From NCBI GenBank assembly GCA_029851415.1, contig CM056741.1, positions 69,368,282 through 69,432,281 of the forward strand: DNA of 64,000 nucleotides, read 5' to 3'. Under the pieces are notes generated by a model. The model saw only the letters and a program-made list of their open reading frames with translations. It searched no databases and was not told the origin of the DNA. Position numbers and translations under genes: made by a program. Shown piece by piece: positions 12,615 to 25,200 of the stretch (position 1 is its first letter; the number at the start of each line of letters is the position of its first letter). The stretch comes from Eretmocerus hayati (taxonomy: Eukaryota > Arthropoda > Insecta > Hymenoptera > Aphelinidae).

Positions 12615-13517
12615 ACTTCGTGAAAAAGAGATGCGCCCAATGGAAAAAGTCAGCGGCATTCGAGCAGAGAAGAAAGATATAGTCATAAGCGAGGCATAGA
12701 GAAACGTGAGAGATTATCGTTGGCTCATAGAAGCGGCAGAAGAGCGAGAATATCTCAACAATGATTGATCCATCCCATCAAAGTCCATACAATCAAAGTC
12801 AATCAAAATCCATCCGACAGCTGCAACGGATTGAAATATCACTTCCTGGCCTGTGTCTCGATGACATCTCATCCTTGCACCATCTTCGACGTTCGCTAAA
12901 TGGAGACTAATCCTTCAGAGATTCTAGCAGTCAGACAATTAAGAAAAGCAAGAGAATCTATTCCATTTGATACAAATTGTCACGCATGAAATTTGCATCT
13001 GTCATACAATTCCTCATTTTTCTTCCTCAAACATGATTTTTTTTGTACTGGGACCAGACCGATCTACTATAAAAAATCCACTTTGAAGTCAAGATACGTG
13101 AGTTTTTTTATAGCAAGCCTATCCCAATGCTCATCTTGGATAATTTTCTACGTCCAAGAATCCAGTCTGATAAAATCAACAAGTTGCTATCACATAGTCG
13201 TAGTTTTTCGCGAGTTTTTAGCCAAGATTTCATGTACTATCTCAGCCTAGCTAAAAACGAGACCCTGGCGAGACTCTGATCGAATCAATTTCTCTGGCCA
13301 CTTCATGACCACCGAACGAAATTTGACTATTCCATCGTTGGTTTCTTGGACCAGATGAAACGGCACTTCCATGAGAAAAGTTTCCAAAATAAATTAGAGT
13401 TGGAAGGTAATTGTCCCGTGACTAATTTTTCACTCATCAGAGGGAGAGTGACCCTGAAGCCTAGTCTTCAGCACACCCAAACTCAAATCGAGCGATTCAG
13501 AATTAATGGACTGACGA
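12615..13517. other. No recognisable feature
   Basis: Mixed-composition sequence with ORFs no longer than 85 codons. A local repeat of a tcaaagtc/tcaaaatcc word lies near 12778-12810. Nothing else was recognised. Confidence 0.4.
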
Positions 13518-13840
13518 GGGGAGCACCAACCTTGTGGGTCCTGGATCTTGACGAAACTTTGTTAATCTTCTTGTTTTGGTGAGAAATGAAGGTACCCGAG
13601 AAGGTTTTGTCCGATGGGCCTCAAATCCTGAGATACAGCAATGGAGGTTAGCACTGCCAGTATATCTATATATGTGTCATTTTAACATGTGCCTATATGG
13701 ACAATGCTAACTTCCATAGCTGTATCTCGGGATAGGAGGCCCATTGGACGAAACCCTCTCGGGTACCTTCATTTCTCACCAAAACAAGAAGATTCCCAAA
13801 GTTTCGTCAAGATCGGGGGCCCACAAGGTTGGTGTTCCCC
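13518..13840. mobile_element. Palindromic MITE, copy 3 (323 bp, diverged subfamily)
   Basis: The termini are GGGGAGCACCAACC and GGTTGGTGTTCCCC. The arms are inverted repeats throughout: gatcttgacgaaactttg pairs with caaagtttcgtcaagatc, tttctcaccaaaac pairs with its complement, and an inner agatacagc / gctgtatct pair flanks a loop with ATA-rich hairpins. Length, arm order and loop organisation match the copies at 2746 and 33967 although the outer sequence is largely different. No clean target duplication is visible. The 78-codon ORF overlapping the left arm is not a gene. Confidence 0.85.
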
Positions 13841-15190
13841 TTGTGAATTTACTTTGAACGAGTGACGAACATGCAGTTATTGAAGCTATCTAAAAGGGTG
13901 GCAAGCCACGCACTTAATCGTAAATACCATTGTTAGTGTGTCGTTAAATTGATGGAATATTCGTTAACAATGTCGGAGATTTAAATTGCAACAATGCGAT
14001 ACAAGATACATAGGCAAAAAAGTTGAGCACATTTCTCTGATTGGAACTCGATCAACAATTTCCTATCGTGACAATATCGTAGAAAGAAATCTCCGGATCT
14101 AACCTCAGTCAATTTTCAAAAAGTTCCAAGATGAAAGACACAATATTACACTACGGAGAGCTGCCCCCACGATCTGACTAAGCTGGCATTGAGGCCCGAA
14201 CAAGTTTTAAAATTCCACCTGTTTGGAAGGTACAATATCTCCAGATTCATCTCTAGAATAAGCTATGTTGAGCTTCATTGCCACCGGCTGAAGTGACCAC
14301 ATCATTTTCATTAAATCTCAAATCTCGAGGATTGCCGTCTGAATTTGACAAGCAACTCTTAATGAAGATTACAAATCACTTCTTGTCTTCTATTGTGCCC
14401 TCATTGTATTTGAAATTTTTTATGACAGTTCTGCAAGTATGATTGAAAGCTGGAGAAGAATCAGAAACCCAGCTATCTTGAGTGTCGAATCGTGTATTGG
14501 TATTCTGGGGAGACGAAGTACACTGCCGAAAGTCCATTACCATTGACTCCTCGATGCCGGGTCAATAACTTCACATGCAGACGAATACGTGCGCACCCAT
14601 ATCCTATACGTTGAATTTCATCGTTCAAATCAAGTGACCTGCCACCACGTCATTCTTTTTCATGTCACGTCATAAATGATCAGGTCTGAAATATTATTCA
14701 TTCTCAATCCAGATAAATGACCATATTTACATTTGATGTGGAAACGTTGATCAGACCAAATTCGTTGGGCTTTATTGCAATCCGCGAATACCACATCTTT
14801 AAAGTACTGGTCGTTCGTCACATTACGTAATCATTGATGAACAGAGTGAAATGATCCGTTCTTTCGTTGAAAGAAGAATTTCTAGGAAAAAGAGGTGCAA
14901 TTCTCATAAGTCATCAACGCGTCAGTACAAGTTCGGTACAGTTGCCGATCAGTGATAATAAGTGAGCTTGTCACTCTTTCCATGAACTTCAAGGCCCTCA
15001 ACATTGACGATAAGCCACAATTCCGATGAATCGTTTCATACCTGTGGAAGGTTGGAAGGCGAAATAAGTCAATCGTTTTGAGCTTATTTCGTTAACAGTC
15101 TATTTCTCCAAGGATAAAAAAAACCTTGAAAGTATGAAGAATGAACTAAAGACAAACGAATTTTGAAAGTGTATATGTGTGAGAGATGGT
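13841..15190. other. No recognisable feature
   Basis: AT-rich sequence without long frames. I tested the minus strand for a transposase-like reading near 14550-14800 and found no convincing motif. Confidence 0.4.
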
Positions 15191-15246
15191 GGCGGAAAGA
15201 AGGGGGAAGGAGGAGGAGGAGGAAGAAGAGTAAAGAAGAGAAGAGG
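15191..15246. repeat. Purine-rich (GGA/GAA) tract
   Basis: About 56 bases of nearly pure purine on the plus strand (ggaggaggaggaggaagaag core). It generates the overlapping charged or proline-rich ORFs on both strands at 15084-15467, which I regard as compositional. Confidence 0.85.
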
Positions 15247-18200
15247 TTGTTCGAATGCCCAAAACTCGAGTGTAGAGTCAATGAACTCAGCTGCCATGTG
15301 AGTATCGCCTCTCTCTCTTCTCGTACTCTCTCATTTTGGAGGTGCACACTTCGTACCTCTAAGGTGAGCGAATGAGTGTTCATCACCAACTGCATACCAA
15401 CGAAGGGCTCATCTGCAGCAATAAAATTCACATTCATAAAATGAAGATAAAATTCGCTCGCAGCCAAAAATTTGGGATAGATTATGGATTCATCAAGAGT
15501 GTGATGTTGGAAAAAAGGTGATAGTTCTTATTAAATGCGAAAAAAAACATTCACGAAGTATCTCAGAGCGGAAATCATGTCGTAATGATGAATTGAATCT
15601 ATCTGTCAACTCCCCATGCTACTGCTACCCATAAATTATTCAAGATTGTTTGGAAGTTACATCATCTGAAGAAGACTGCTTTCTTTGGATATTCTACAGT
15701 TTCGCGACATCCGTGCAAATTGCAATATGCAAAGAGGATGCTGCAGATGTTCGTGATGCTGAATCACAAATTCTACATCACATCGATTCTGTACTACACA
15801 AAAATTATTTGGATCATTTCCACCCAGCGACCATGACGACTGTTGACAAGTCTGTGACATATCTCAAAATTGAGGCACTCGTTATCATGGATTGAGTTCC
15901 ATTGTTTCAGAAGTGTGGGATATTAATTATAGTAACGGAAATGAATTACCATTAGATAGGGTTCAAGTGGATTCCCGAGATATCCATTGGTTTCAAACAA
16001 ATGTTCCTCTTTAACTGAATATTTTCTGTCCTCATCAACCATATAATTGAGTTGTTCATATCATTCTTCGACAAATCATCTACCTTAGAACAAGGTCTCA
16101 ATCATTAGAGCATGGTTTCCCCAAACTTGAACATGGATAATCCCGCTTATCTGTCATAAGGACGAAAAGTACCACCAAGTCCATGGGAGATGCCAGTGAG
16201 ACTATTTTCCACCAGAAAATAGTTGCAGACTGCGGCCCCATGAAGAAACCCAAGAACAAAATTTTCCAGATCATTGTAACTCCCTCCCAGCAATGCTAAT
16301 ATCTTCATTTCCATCGTAGATCCCTACTTCGTTTCATTGTTGATTCAAAATGTAAACATGGCGTAGAATCACTTTCCAGAGGGAGGAGTTCAAAATTCGC
16401 GAATAATGTACTAGGCTAAACATTTCTGATGAATTTTGATCCTCCAGAAATCATGGATTTCGTGTGAATGCCATCAATGTAAGAACCTCATTCCTCATGA
16501 CTTTAGAGAAACAAAACTAATTACTCTCAGTCGTGATGAGATACTGCATGACTATAGACGTAAGTCTCGTAGATGACGACACTCATACGAGTCAAATAAC
16601 TTTGGTCAATCAGTGACCCCGGATCCGAGTCCACAAGTCGACGTGAACTAAAATACTCTAAGCAAGACTATATCAGTACTCCCTGTATTCCACTTCCTTC
16701 CATAATTATTCATTCCCAAATATATGTAGAATGATTTTAATCCTAAACGCCATCTCTCAAAGACAGATTCTCTTGAATACTGTACTTGACAGTGAAAATC
16801 CATCGTAAATCTCCAGTGATTCTTAGATTCAGTCTTCGAATCTTGGTCATTGTACGGCTGAATTGAACATCATTGATGATGAAGAAAATCGCGTCCCCCA
16901 AGTTTTCTTTAAATTTTAGCATGAAATTGAAGGGAGGTTTGGAAAATTTCACAGATCATCATTAATGTGATCGATTGTGTTCCGCAGAATCTAAAAAGAA
17001 TCATAAGATCTGGCTTGTAAAAAAGTTGCTCGATATGATCACGAGAATTGCATGAAAATTCATGGACCATTTCCATGTCTGCAAGATCATCATTTTCTAC
17101 GAAGAAGGAAGCCTTCAAACTAGATGTGTATAGACTTATCACGATGCAATCTAGAAATTTTCACCAGAATCACCTCATTCTCCCGCAAGAAGAACAACCT
17201 TGAAACATACGATGATCTCACGTTTGCATCTACACTGGTCGCGCATGAGATTGTGATATACAGGAAGTTGCATTTCAAGTTCAAACAAAATTGGCAATTT
17301 GACAGGAGCAAGAGCGAATCTCTTCGAGCCTCGGAGTTGAGAGCTATGCCCGCTATGTGCTGGTTCATGTAATGAGGAGTGATCCGAATTCTAGTAACTC
17401 TGAGTTTTTTGTCAAATGAATTGAGAATGCCAGTCATATCCATTCAAGGCGAGAGGCCAAGTTAAAAGAGCCCCCAAATCAGAAAAGTGACGATATGATC
17501 CACAGAAAATGTAGGTCAATCTAGGACCAAGATGGCCATATTATTGATTCTGGTGATGATTTTTGCCAAATTTCTTGAACATCTAATACTAGTAAAATCC
17601 TAGTAGAATTACTAACCAACTGACGTCTGGATTCCTGATAATTGTCACATACTCATTGGATATGCTTCAAGATTCACTTCAGCAAGATATTGCAGGCGAG
17701 GAGGTTATTATCGAATAGAATGTATCAGTAGGATCTTAGATCATCTAATATCCGCACTATCAGAGATTTTTCTTCCATTTGATGAAGAATTCGAACCTTG
17801 GAAAATGCTCTAAATGAATACATGATTAAATAAATTTTACAGACATAGACTCCCTTTGACTTGAACACCTGAATTCAATTTCTATAGAATCCAGCCTTGG
17901 AATAAATTGAGCCTAGAGTTGAAATATCTGAACGAGATCCAAGAGTAGGTAATTGTGTTGATACTTTTTCTTGTATCGAGTGGACCCAGAGCTGACATCA
18001 TCCTCAAACAATGTCAAGTTTGTCGTGTAATGAAATTTTACATCGAAAGAGATGAGCTCGACAAATTTTCCCAAAATGATGTCAATCCTCTGTTAACACG
18101 GAGTGTAGTCATTATAGAATGGACAGTTTTCCTGTAGAATTTGAGGGCTAAGAAGGCCTAAATGCATGTGCGATAATGGAAGACACTCCATGTTCAGAAT

Positions 18201-20214
18201 TAAACCACTTACATTTTGAATTGAATTATTAATTAAGCTACATCTGCTGAGCTGATCAACTCCGTTGTTTGGTTCACATCAAATGTGCCAAAATGAAATC
18301 CGTTGCTTCACTCATCTCTCTTAGAGGAATAATCAGAATTCATTAAAAACCATCAAAAAAATGATCAGTGGATTTATTCTCTATAGTACAATTTCGGTGG
18401 TATGAAGATCTACATTAGGATACTGTCTCCGTACGAATCAGTGTAGATTGATCCCATTCAGTGCGTTTCCACTCATTCACAGTAAATTTTCACTAAAAAT
18501 GAGTGAAATTTTACTACAAATCAGTGTAGTTATTAATCTCTTGAACCATTTTAAATGTGAAAGTAGATTCCACCTAATGGCATCTGTATGGAATCTGATT
18601 TAGATCTATGTTTGAGAATTTGAAGTATTCACTCCGATCCCAAGTGAAATTAAAGCATGAAAACGACATTTTAATTAGAACTTGAACTGTCTAAGCTGAC
18701 ATGGCTCAAATAGTATCGAATTTGTCTGACATTATGCAGTGAAATTCGGCGCATGCATAGAAATTCCATCATTATTTGAATTCTGTCCGATGAAAAGTCA
18801 GTCTCAAATCTTATGTGAAAATTATAGTTCGATAAAATTTTGTCCCAAAGAATTGAGTCACAAATAAATTAGTGCGTCCAAAATTATAATGTTTCCACCC
18901 CGATCTCTACGAGATAATGAAACCTTTGCATGATGTAGTGTCATAAATAAGAGAGTCGTCAATCATAAGACGCATATTAGTCAGCTCATATACATCGCGA
19001 GCACATAATTTACATTGACATGCCTCGGGTAACTCCCCATCGGGAAAATAAACGCGTTTCATGGTGAAAGCTCAACTCTCTGATGATTTTGTTGTTTCAA
19101 ACTTCGCGAAAATCCACATCGAGTAATAAAATAGATTGAACAGTTCATCGACGCCCTAACAGTTTTTGCAACGAATCAAATGTGTCTTCTGGCAATGATG
19201 TTCTCTTTTGAGCTGAGCTTGCCCTTGTAATATTCAAAATCAAGAGACTCAAACTTGATTCCGAATGAGTGAAAATTGACCCGGCCAGAATAAAATAATT
19301 GCTCATTGTTCATAGCAAAGAGACATGGTGAGAAATAGTTGTTCTAAAAAATGAGAGAATAAGTCTACTTTTAAATCTAAGGCCACCCCTTCCAATGGTT
19401 TCTGACCAAGTTACGTTGATATTGATACTTATCTAACTCAAAAATTTCCATTGACCTTTTTGGTAAAAAATTTACACGTCAGTGCAGTCTTGAGTCATCA
19501 TGCAAATCGTGGTGTCATCACTCTACCTTATCGCGATCTCCCAGACATCACTCAATACTCCTATAATGTTTTGTGACATAATCCAAATTTGCTTATCTGT
19601 ATTGTGATCTTCAACTCTTACATACTTCATTACATGATTTAGGGGAGCATCCCACTTTCCAATACCATCATACCTCGTACAGGAACGCCACGACTGTTTG
19701 AAATTACGTATGAAAGTGGCATGATATTTTCTACATACGCAGGATGGATGAGGTAGTTATTATTTAACTTCCATCATGACTGAATGGACCCACGTGACGA
19801 GAATTTATTATTGAACCGGAGGAATCGAAGGAATCACGTGCTACCAGCATTTTGTAAGGGCCGAATTCAAGATTCAAAATCGTATCAGAAGAAAAAACAG
19901 ATTACTTTAGTACAAGTCATACCTCTAATCTGGTGCAATAGTGGCAGAGTTTTTGAGAAATTGGGTTGTTAACAGAGAAATACGGAAACAAAGGAATGAG
20001 ATCGGTTCAGTCCTGGAGGGATTGGCATTCGCAGAAAATCGAATTCTAGAAGCACATTCGAGGGCCTCGCTAATTGTAAAGAAAGAGAAAAGATAAAGAG
20101 GGAGATGTGAGTATGGGGTGAGAAAGAGATGGAGAGAGAAAAAAATTAGCGAAATCTCGCTGGTACAGGAGGAACGAGGGAAGATGATGAGTATACACAT
20201 ATATCCTCGACGCC
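15247..20214. other. Nearly 5 kb with no recognisable feature
   Basis: AT-rich DNA with ORFs up to 107 codons, mostly overlapping pairs on opposite strands and without known domains. Small local symmetry only (for example a cactaaaaatgagtg hairpin-like word near 18490). No transposon ends, satellites or RNA genes were recognised. Confidence 0.45.
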
Positions 20215-22280
20215 CCACTCACCTTAACGATCTCAGCGGGCATTGACATGACCGGGCTGTCCCTCTCTTTCTCTCGCTCGTGCCGTGCGTCTCGTTTCTC
20301 CTTCCATCTTGCTTTATCGAGCGACCGGCGCTTCTTCTTCTTCTCCGACGTCGTCGTCTCCCAATCGCTTCCGGTTTCGTCTGCCCTTGCGTATATTTAT
20401 GCTCCATACCGATCTGCGAAGATTCGTCGAGGAGGTCTCCTCTCTGCCTCTGGGGCGCGCGCTGGCAACGCGACTCCTGATCTCCACCACCTTCGTCGTC
20501 CTCCTCACGGCAACCGATGGCCCCGTCATCGTCATCCTCCCGCGGCGCGATTTTATCGGCGCGAAATCGCTGAGCTACCGGGGCCGTCCGTTCATCATCA
20601 GTACTGACCCGTGGGGTCGAGCGCTCGATCAACCATCTCGTTTGCCTCGAATTACTGATTATGCTGATGCGAGTCGAGTCGTTTGATTTGCCGATCTCTC
20701 GTCGTCAATATTGACCGGTCGGATCGAGTATTGGACCCATGTCGTATACGCCGAAAATCTGCACTTTCGGTAAGAGCCTGGATGCACAATTTGCCAATTT
20801 TTCGCGCTAGTACTGTCCGGTTGGATCGAGTATCGGACCCATATCGATCACTGGAAACGAATACTCCTGAACGATGCACAATTTGCTGATTTTTCAACTG
20901 TCAGTACTGACCGGTTGGGTCGAGGATCGGGCCCATTTTGAACACACTTCCGCTTTGACTCGAAATTTCAAATTTGTCGATTCCTAGTACTGACCGGTCG
21001 GGTCAAGTTTCGGATTCATACCGATTTCCGGGTTCTTCTGCTACTGTCACTGTCGTCGATGTCACCGATTTGTGGTGCTATCAGTACTGACCGGTGGGGT
21101 CGAGTATAGGACTCATACTGTCCTCTGGAATCGTCTGCTCGCTTTAAGCCACTGTCCGTCAATACTGACCGGTCGGGTCGAGGATGGTCATCGTGCGGGA
21201 ATCTGCAACTTGCACCAATGAAGGGGACACTTGGCAAACGAGGAAGCGCTCGGTCGCAGCCGTCAGTACAGACCGGTCGGATCGAGCTGCGCTGCCATAA
21301 TCCGGCGCGTTGCCGGCGTTGTTGTGTTGATAATGATACGTACACTGCAGGACTCGCTGCCAACTAGGAAGTCTAAAATCGCTGGACGATTCTCGCGCGC
21401 AGCGGCGTGTGCGCTCGATTGCGGCTACTACCGGAAAATGATGCTCGTGGCTGCTGTGTGCGTGACCGTGCTCCACAGAGCTCTGACAGCTCCCGGGCGA
21501 GTGGCCTCGCTTAAGTCTCTCGCTCGGGCCCTTTCTCTGTCTCTCTCGCACGATCCCTCTCTGTCTCGCTCGCTCACCCGTGCACCCTGCGCTGGCCGCG
21601 AGCGCGGGGCTTATCCTCCCCACCACCACCGCCACCACCACCACCCCCCAACGACTCATACGTGTAGCTGCGTGTTCGACTGTGCTTACTTACCTGTGTA
21701 TACACGCGAGGCGCCGCCGCGTGCAGCGTGGCCCATTGGGCCGATCGTCACCGATTTGCTGAGCCCGGCCGGGCCCAACGGAATGGGCTCGGTGGGCCCA
21801 TCAGCCTCGACGTGCCCCCACCCACCCGCCTGCCTTGCCACGCGGATGGCAAATCTGTCGGGGTGGGGGTCGATACCGGCTGACACGCACGTGTCCTTGC
21901 GCTTGAGCTTGGCTTATCCACGCGGGGTCTGATCTCCTGTATGTATTATGTATAATGTGCGGCTGCTGGTCCTGCGAGGATCCCGACCGCCCCCGCCGTC
22001 CGGGCGCTCGCAAAAATTTGCTCGGCCAAGAGGAGGCTCTTATTAACGCCCATGTGCGTGTAGGAGAGGTGCTGAGTGTGAGTACGTGTATATGTACAGC
22101 GTCTGTCCCCTCCCTCCCCCCTAAAGAGATGTCATCGACTTTGGTTGTTCGGCAGGCTGCTATTGTGAGCTTCTTCCTGGCTCACCTCGACGCTCGCAGA
22201 TTTGAAGCTAATATTAGCTGCACGCAGCGCGCGCCGATGGGCTCGCAAAGTTTCTCGATTGATCACGTCGATGGGCGATG
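20215..22280. promoter_or_regulatory. GC- and CpG-rich island, candidate regulatory region or first exon
   Basis: Base composition changes sharply here: frequent CG dinucleotides, cgtcgtcgtc-type runs, a (CCA)n stretch near 21617-21650, and CT-rich tracts near 21530-21580. The island contains the eight-copy motif array at 20601-21286. Long frames exist on both strands (up to 233 codons at 21231-21932, plus), but they overlap one another and have low-complexity composition, as GC-rich DNA with few stop codons produces. A promoter with a 5' exon is a reasonable reading, but I cannot fix a transcription start, strand or protein. Confidence 0.35.
20601..21286. repeat. Degenerate ~95-bp tandem repeat with conserved 21-bp core, 8 copies
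   Basis: The core, consensus GTACTGACCGGTCGGGTCGA(G), occurs at 20601, 20708, 20810, 20904, 20987, 21084, 21162 and 21266, all in the same orientation. Start-to-start spacings are 107, 102, 94, 83, 97, 78 and 104 bp. Several copies continue into a weaker tat-ggacccat-type word, and some are preceded by aatttgccgat-like sequence, so the whole unit is a decayed minisatellite with a strongly retained core. The core contains GACCGGTC, a palindrome close to Grainyhead/CP2-type sites (AACCGGTT), though that link is speculative. On the minus strand it yields recurring R-x-DRSVLT-like peptide words, which I take as incidental. Confidence 0.85.
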
Positions 22281-25200
22281 ACTCGCTCGACGAGATTGGA
22301 CGAAATGAATTATGCATGCTAGGGATGCGAATTTCACGTGTTCTGCAATCCACATAGCTTCTTTAGGCTCAAGTGCAGCTGAGCCGGTTATTCGGAGGAC
22401 GAAGGCGAATCATTCCTGAAACAAGCCGACAAGAATTCGGGAATGGATCAAGTTGAGTGACCTCTTGTATCTGAAAGTAGAGCCATTCAACTGACTAGAC
22501 CGAGATGAGATCAAGTTCGTCTCGGAAAGGGGAGGGGGGATGCAGAGATACCTGTCAGTTCTAAATTTCAAGCACGCATATCCATGTACAGGTAATGAGT
22601 TCAGTAGCCTCGATCGTCCTATTTTTTTAAAATTTGAAGGTACAAAGATCAATTTTGCGATTCATCGATCATTATCAAAAGTAAAGTCAGATGTAGAACA
22701 ATCCTGGTCAATTATGGCATTTGTAACTCTCGGTCAGAATTAATCCACCAAAAATATTGAGGGAACATATGTACGCTACACACTGTAGTATGCGCAGACA
22801 CATTTTAGCGGTTATCAATCCCTCGTCTACTCCTGTAGTTTTTCCTCATGTCCATACAAATTTCATCCTACAGAGGAAAATATTGTATTCCAGAAAGTTT
22901 TCTTGAAATGAACTATCATAGGAGTGAGCTGATCATGACATATTCACCCAAGTCCAGCATTTTTGACAACGGTGACATCCAATATTTTATCATTATTTTC
23001 ACTCAAAGCATCGGAGAGGTCTAAGAAATCCTTGTGACTGCGAAAAACTGTCTTTGGTATGACTTCGGGATCAATTTTGCCCAGTTTCTCATCCCAAAGG
23101 ATGAGGTGGATAGGAATTCTTATCGAGTCTCTGAATCGGCCGTTATGTTTGATATGGGGAGGGTATTTGATACTCCAAATCTTTCTGGAAAACGCTGAAA
23201 CTCTTATGTAACTTTCACTCAACTGTAGTACTAAAAACCGAAAGAACAGAATTTGTTCTCCATGCACATAACTGACGTCTTAAATCTGATACGTTTTGGA
23301 CTTCAAAAACCACCCATCTTGTGTTCGGCGTGTCAATATTCATGGAGCAGTGATTATTTAATTTGATTCCTGCCCAATTGACACCTAGTGATCGAATTCC
23401 CTCAATATTAAGTCAAGAAAATCCTAAGAACTTTCAGAATCTTTCCCGAAGTTCATCCAATCTTCTGGAATGGATCCGGTTTTTGATTAATTCGAGCGCA
23501 TGATATTGTAGACTTTCAGAAACTCTACGAGAAATCATCTCTCACGTTTTTCGATAAAACTCATCCATTCAAATTGTCACGGCAACGCCACAAAGAATTT
23601 AGAAAACCGAGACGAAGGACGATTTTCGTATCATTTAGGAAATAAATCGTCAAAAACTGACTTCATTCCAAAATTCCCCGACATATGTTTTTTACCCTAG
23701 AGAGAAAATGACCGTGAGATCTGTATAAATACACCCCATAGAAATTTCTTTATTTCCTCATACCTCAGCTTTCCCGATTTTCCAATCCACGGTGTAATGT
23801 GAGAACTCGTGTTCACGTGGCAATGAAGATTCCAGCGTGAAGTCGTAGGGAAATCGAAACTTGGAAAATAAACAGTATACCTCACACTACATAGATGCAG
23901 AGAATGCTGAATACTGAATCAGGAATTGCATTCAAATCAATCCCTCGTGAATTTGACCACTCTCCTCTGATAAAAAGTGCCGTAAGAAATCTATTTTTCG
24001 TGATAAATGATCAAGCAACGATTCAAGATTTGCCGAGGGATTCGTGGACCCATACTACATACAGAACGACTCTAAGGTATCTGGTGACTTCTTTCAAAAT
24101 GACCCCTCTCAAAGTTCAATTCTATTCTCAGGAATGCAAAATATGAAGTTCCAAACAATAGAAAGCTAATCAAAGCAATCAACGCGGGAAGCATGCGTAA
24201 CAAGTAGATCGCTGTTTTCGCGGAACTTTTAAGGGAAACAGGCTCGAATTGTTCAAACTTCTCTATACCATTTTTCTTCTGGAGAGGGAAGGGGGGTCTA
24301 ATTCCGATTCTAGGGTATAGAACTAAACCTCGCAAGAAGTCATTGTGAAGGAAATTTCACGGGCTATTAATTGCGCGGAGTTTCGGGGCTGAGAAAGACG
24401 CACATGCGTGAAAATTTTCCGCGATCAGATCGGTCAAAGCGAGTTCCATCAGAAATACTCATACCTGTACTGATGTCTGCAAGAGAGGCAATGGATCACG
24501 AATCAGAAGACAGCCAAGAGCAACCTAGCTGCTAAAGAGAATGGATTCAAAATCCCGGAGGATCATTTAATTTTTTCTTTAGACTAAAAAACAACTGCAT
24601 CGATCTCATGTCAACGACCTCATGACAGTTCTGGTAGATCTTACACAGAATCGTTTGAAAGACTCAATCAAGAGAGCTGAATCTGTATAGCTGAGTTTGG
24701 CAGAAACTCAAGAGGAATGAAGATATCTAGAGTCAAATGATATAATCGTGATTCCTGAGATACAATCCCAGGAGTAACAGACACGGGGAAAATAGTGATT
24801 CCCGGTCAGAGTCGATGCTGTGCATCTTCGTAAAAATCGAAACGCTCAAGGCCATCCCGATAACTGCCGATTCAAACCACTCCCAACAGATTGTATTCGC
24901 ACAAGAGGTGAGAATGCCCGACTACTCCTTCGTTCCCACATTTTTTAATGGCATTCAATTAAGGTGATGTTACCATCCATGATTCTTTTTCCCCTGTAAT
25001 TCGCAAGTGTGGGTACTTGATTGATATCATTAATATCCTAAGATCAAGCAGAGTAGATGTGAATGTTTACTTACGTCACAACGAAAACTAGGCTAAACCT
25101 CTCGATAAAAAATCATGAGTGACCAGAACATATCTTGTCCCCATTATGAAGGCTACACGTCATGGGGGAGTTGAAAGGGAAATTTTTGTTTGTTTGCTTT

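Noticed and set aside
12278..12640. 120-codon minus-strand ORF with hydrophobic N-terminal part
   Set aside because: The alanine-rich segment is a translated CAG/GCA repeat, so the apparent signal-like stretch is not evidence of a secreted protein.
14550..14800. Possible Tc1/mariner transposase reading on the minus strand
   Set aside because: A stretch with FADCNKAQRIWSDQRF suggested it, but catalytic spacing and flanking motifs did not fit and stops intervene.
20219..20686. Overlapping 119-137 codon ORFs on both strands
   Set aside because: Arginine/serine/proline-rich frames on both strands of the same GC-rich DNA; at most one could be real and none shows a domain.
21231..21932. 233-codon plus-strand ORF, longest in the window
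   Set aside because: It lies in GC-rich DNA where several frames on both strands are open at once, is built from low-complexity words (serine/leucine, histidine/proline) and overlaps the motif array; no domain recognised.
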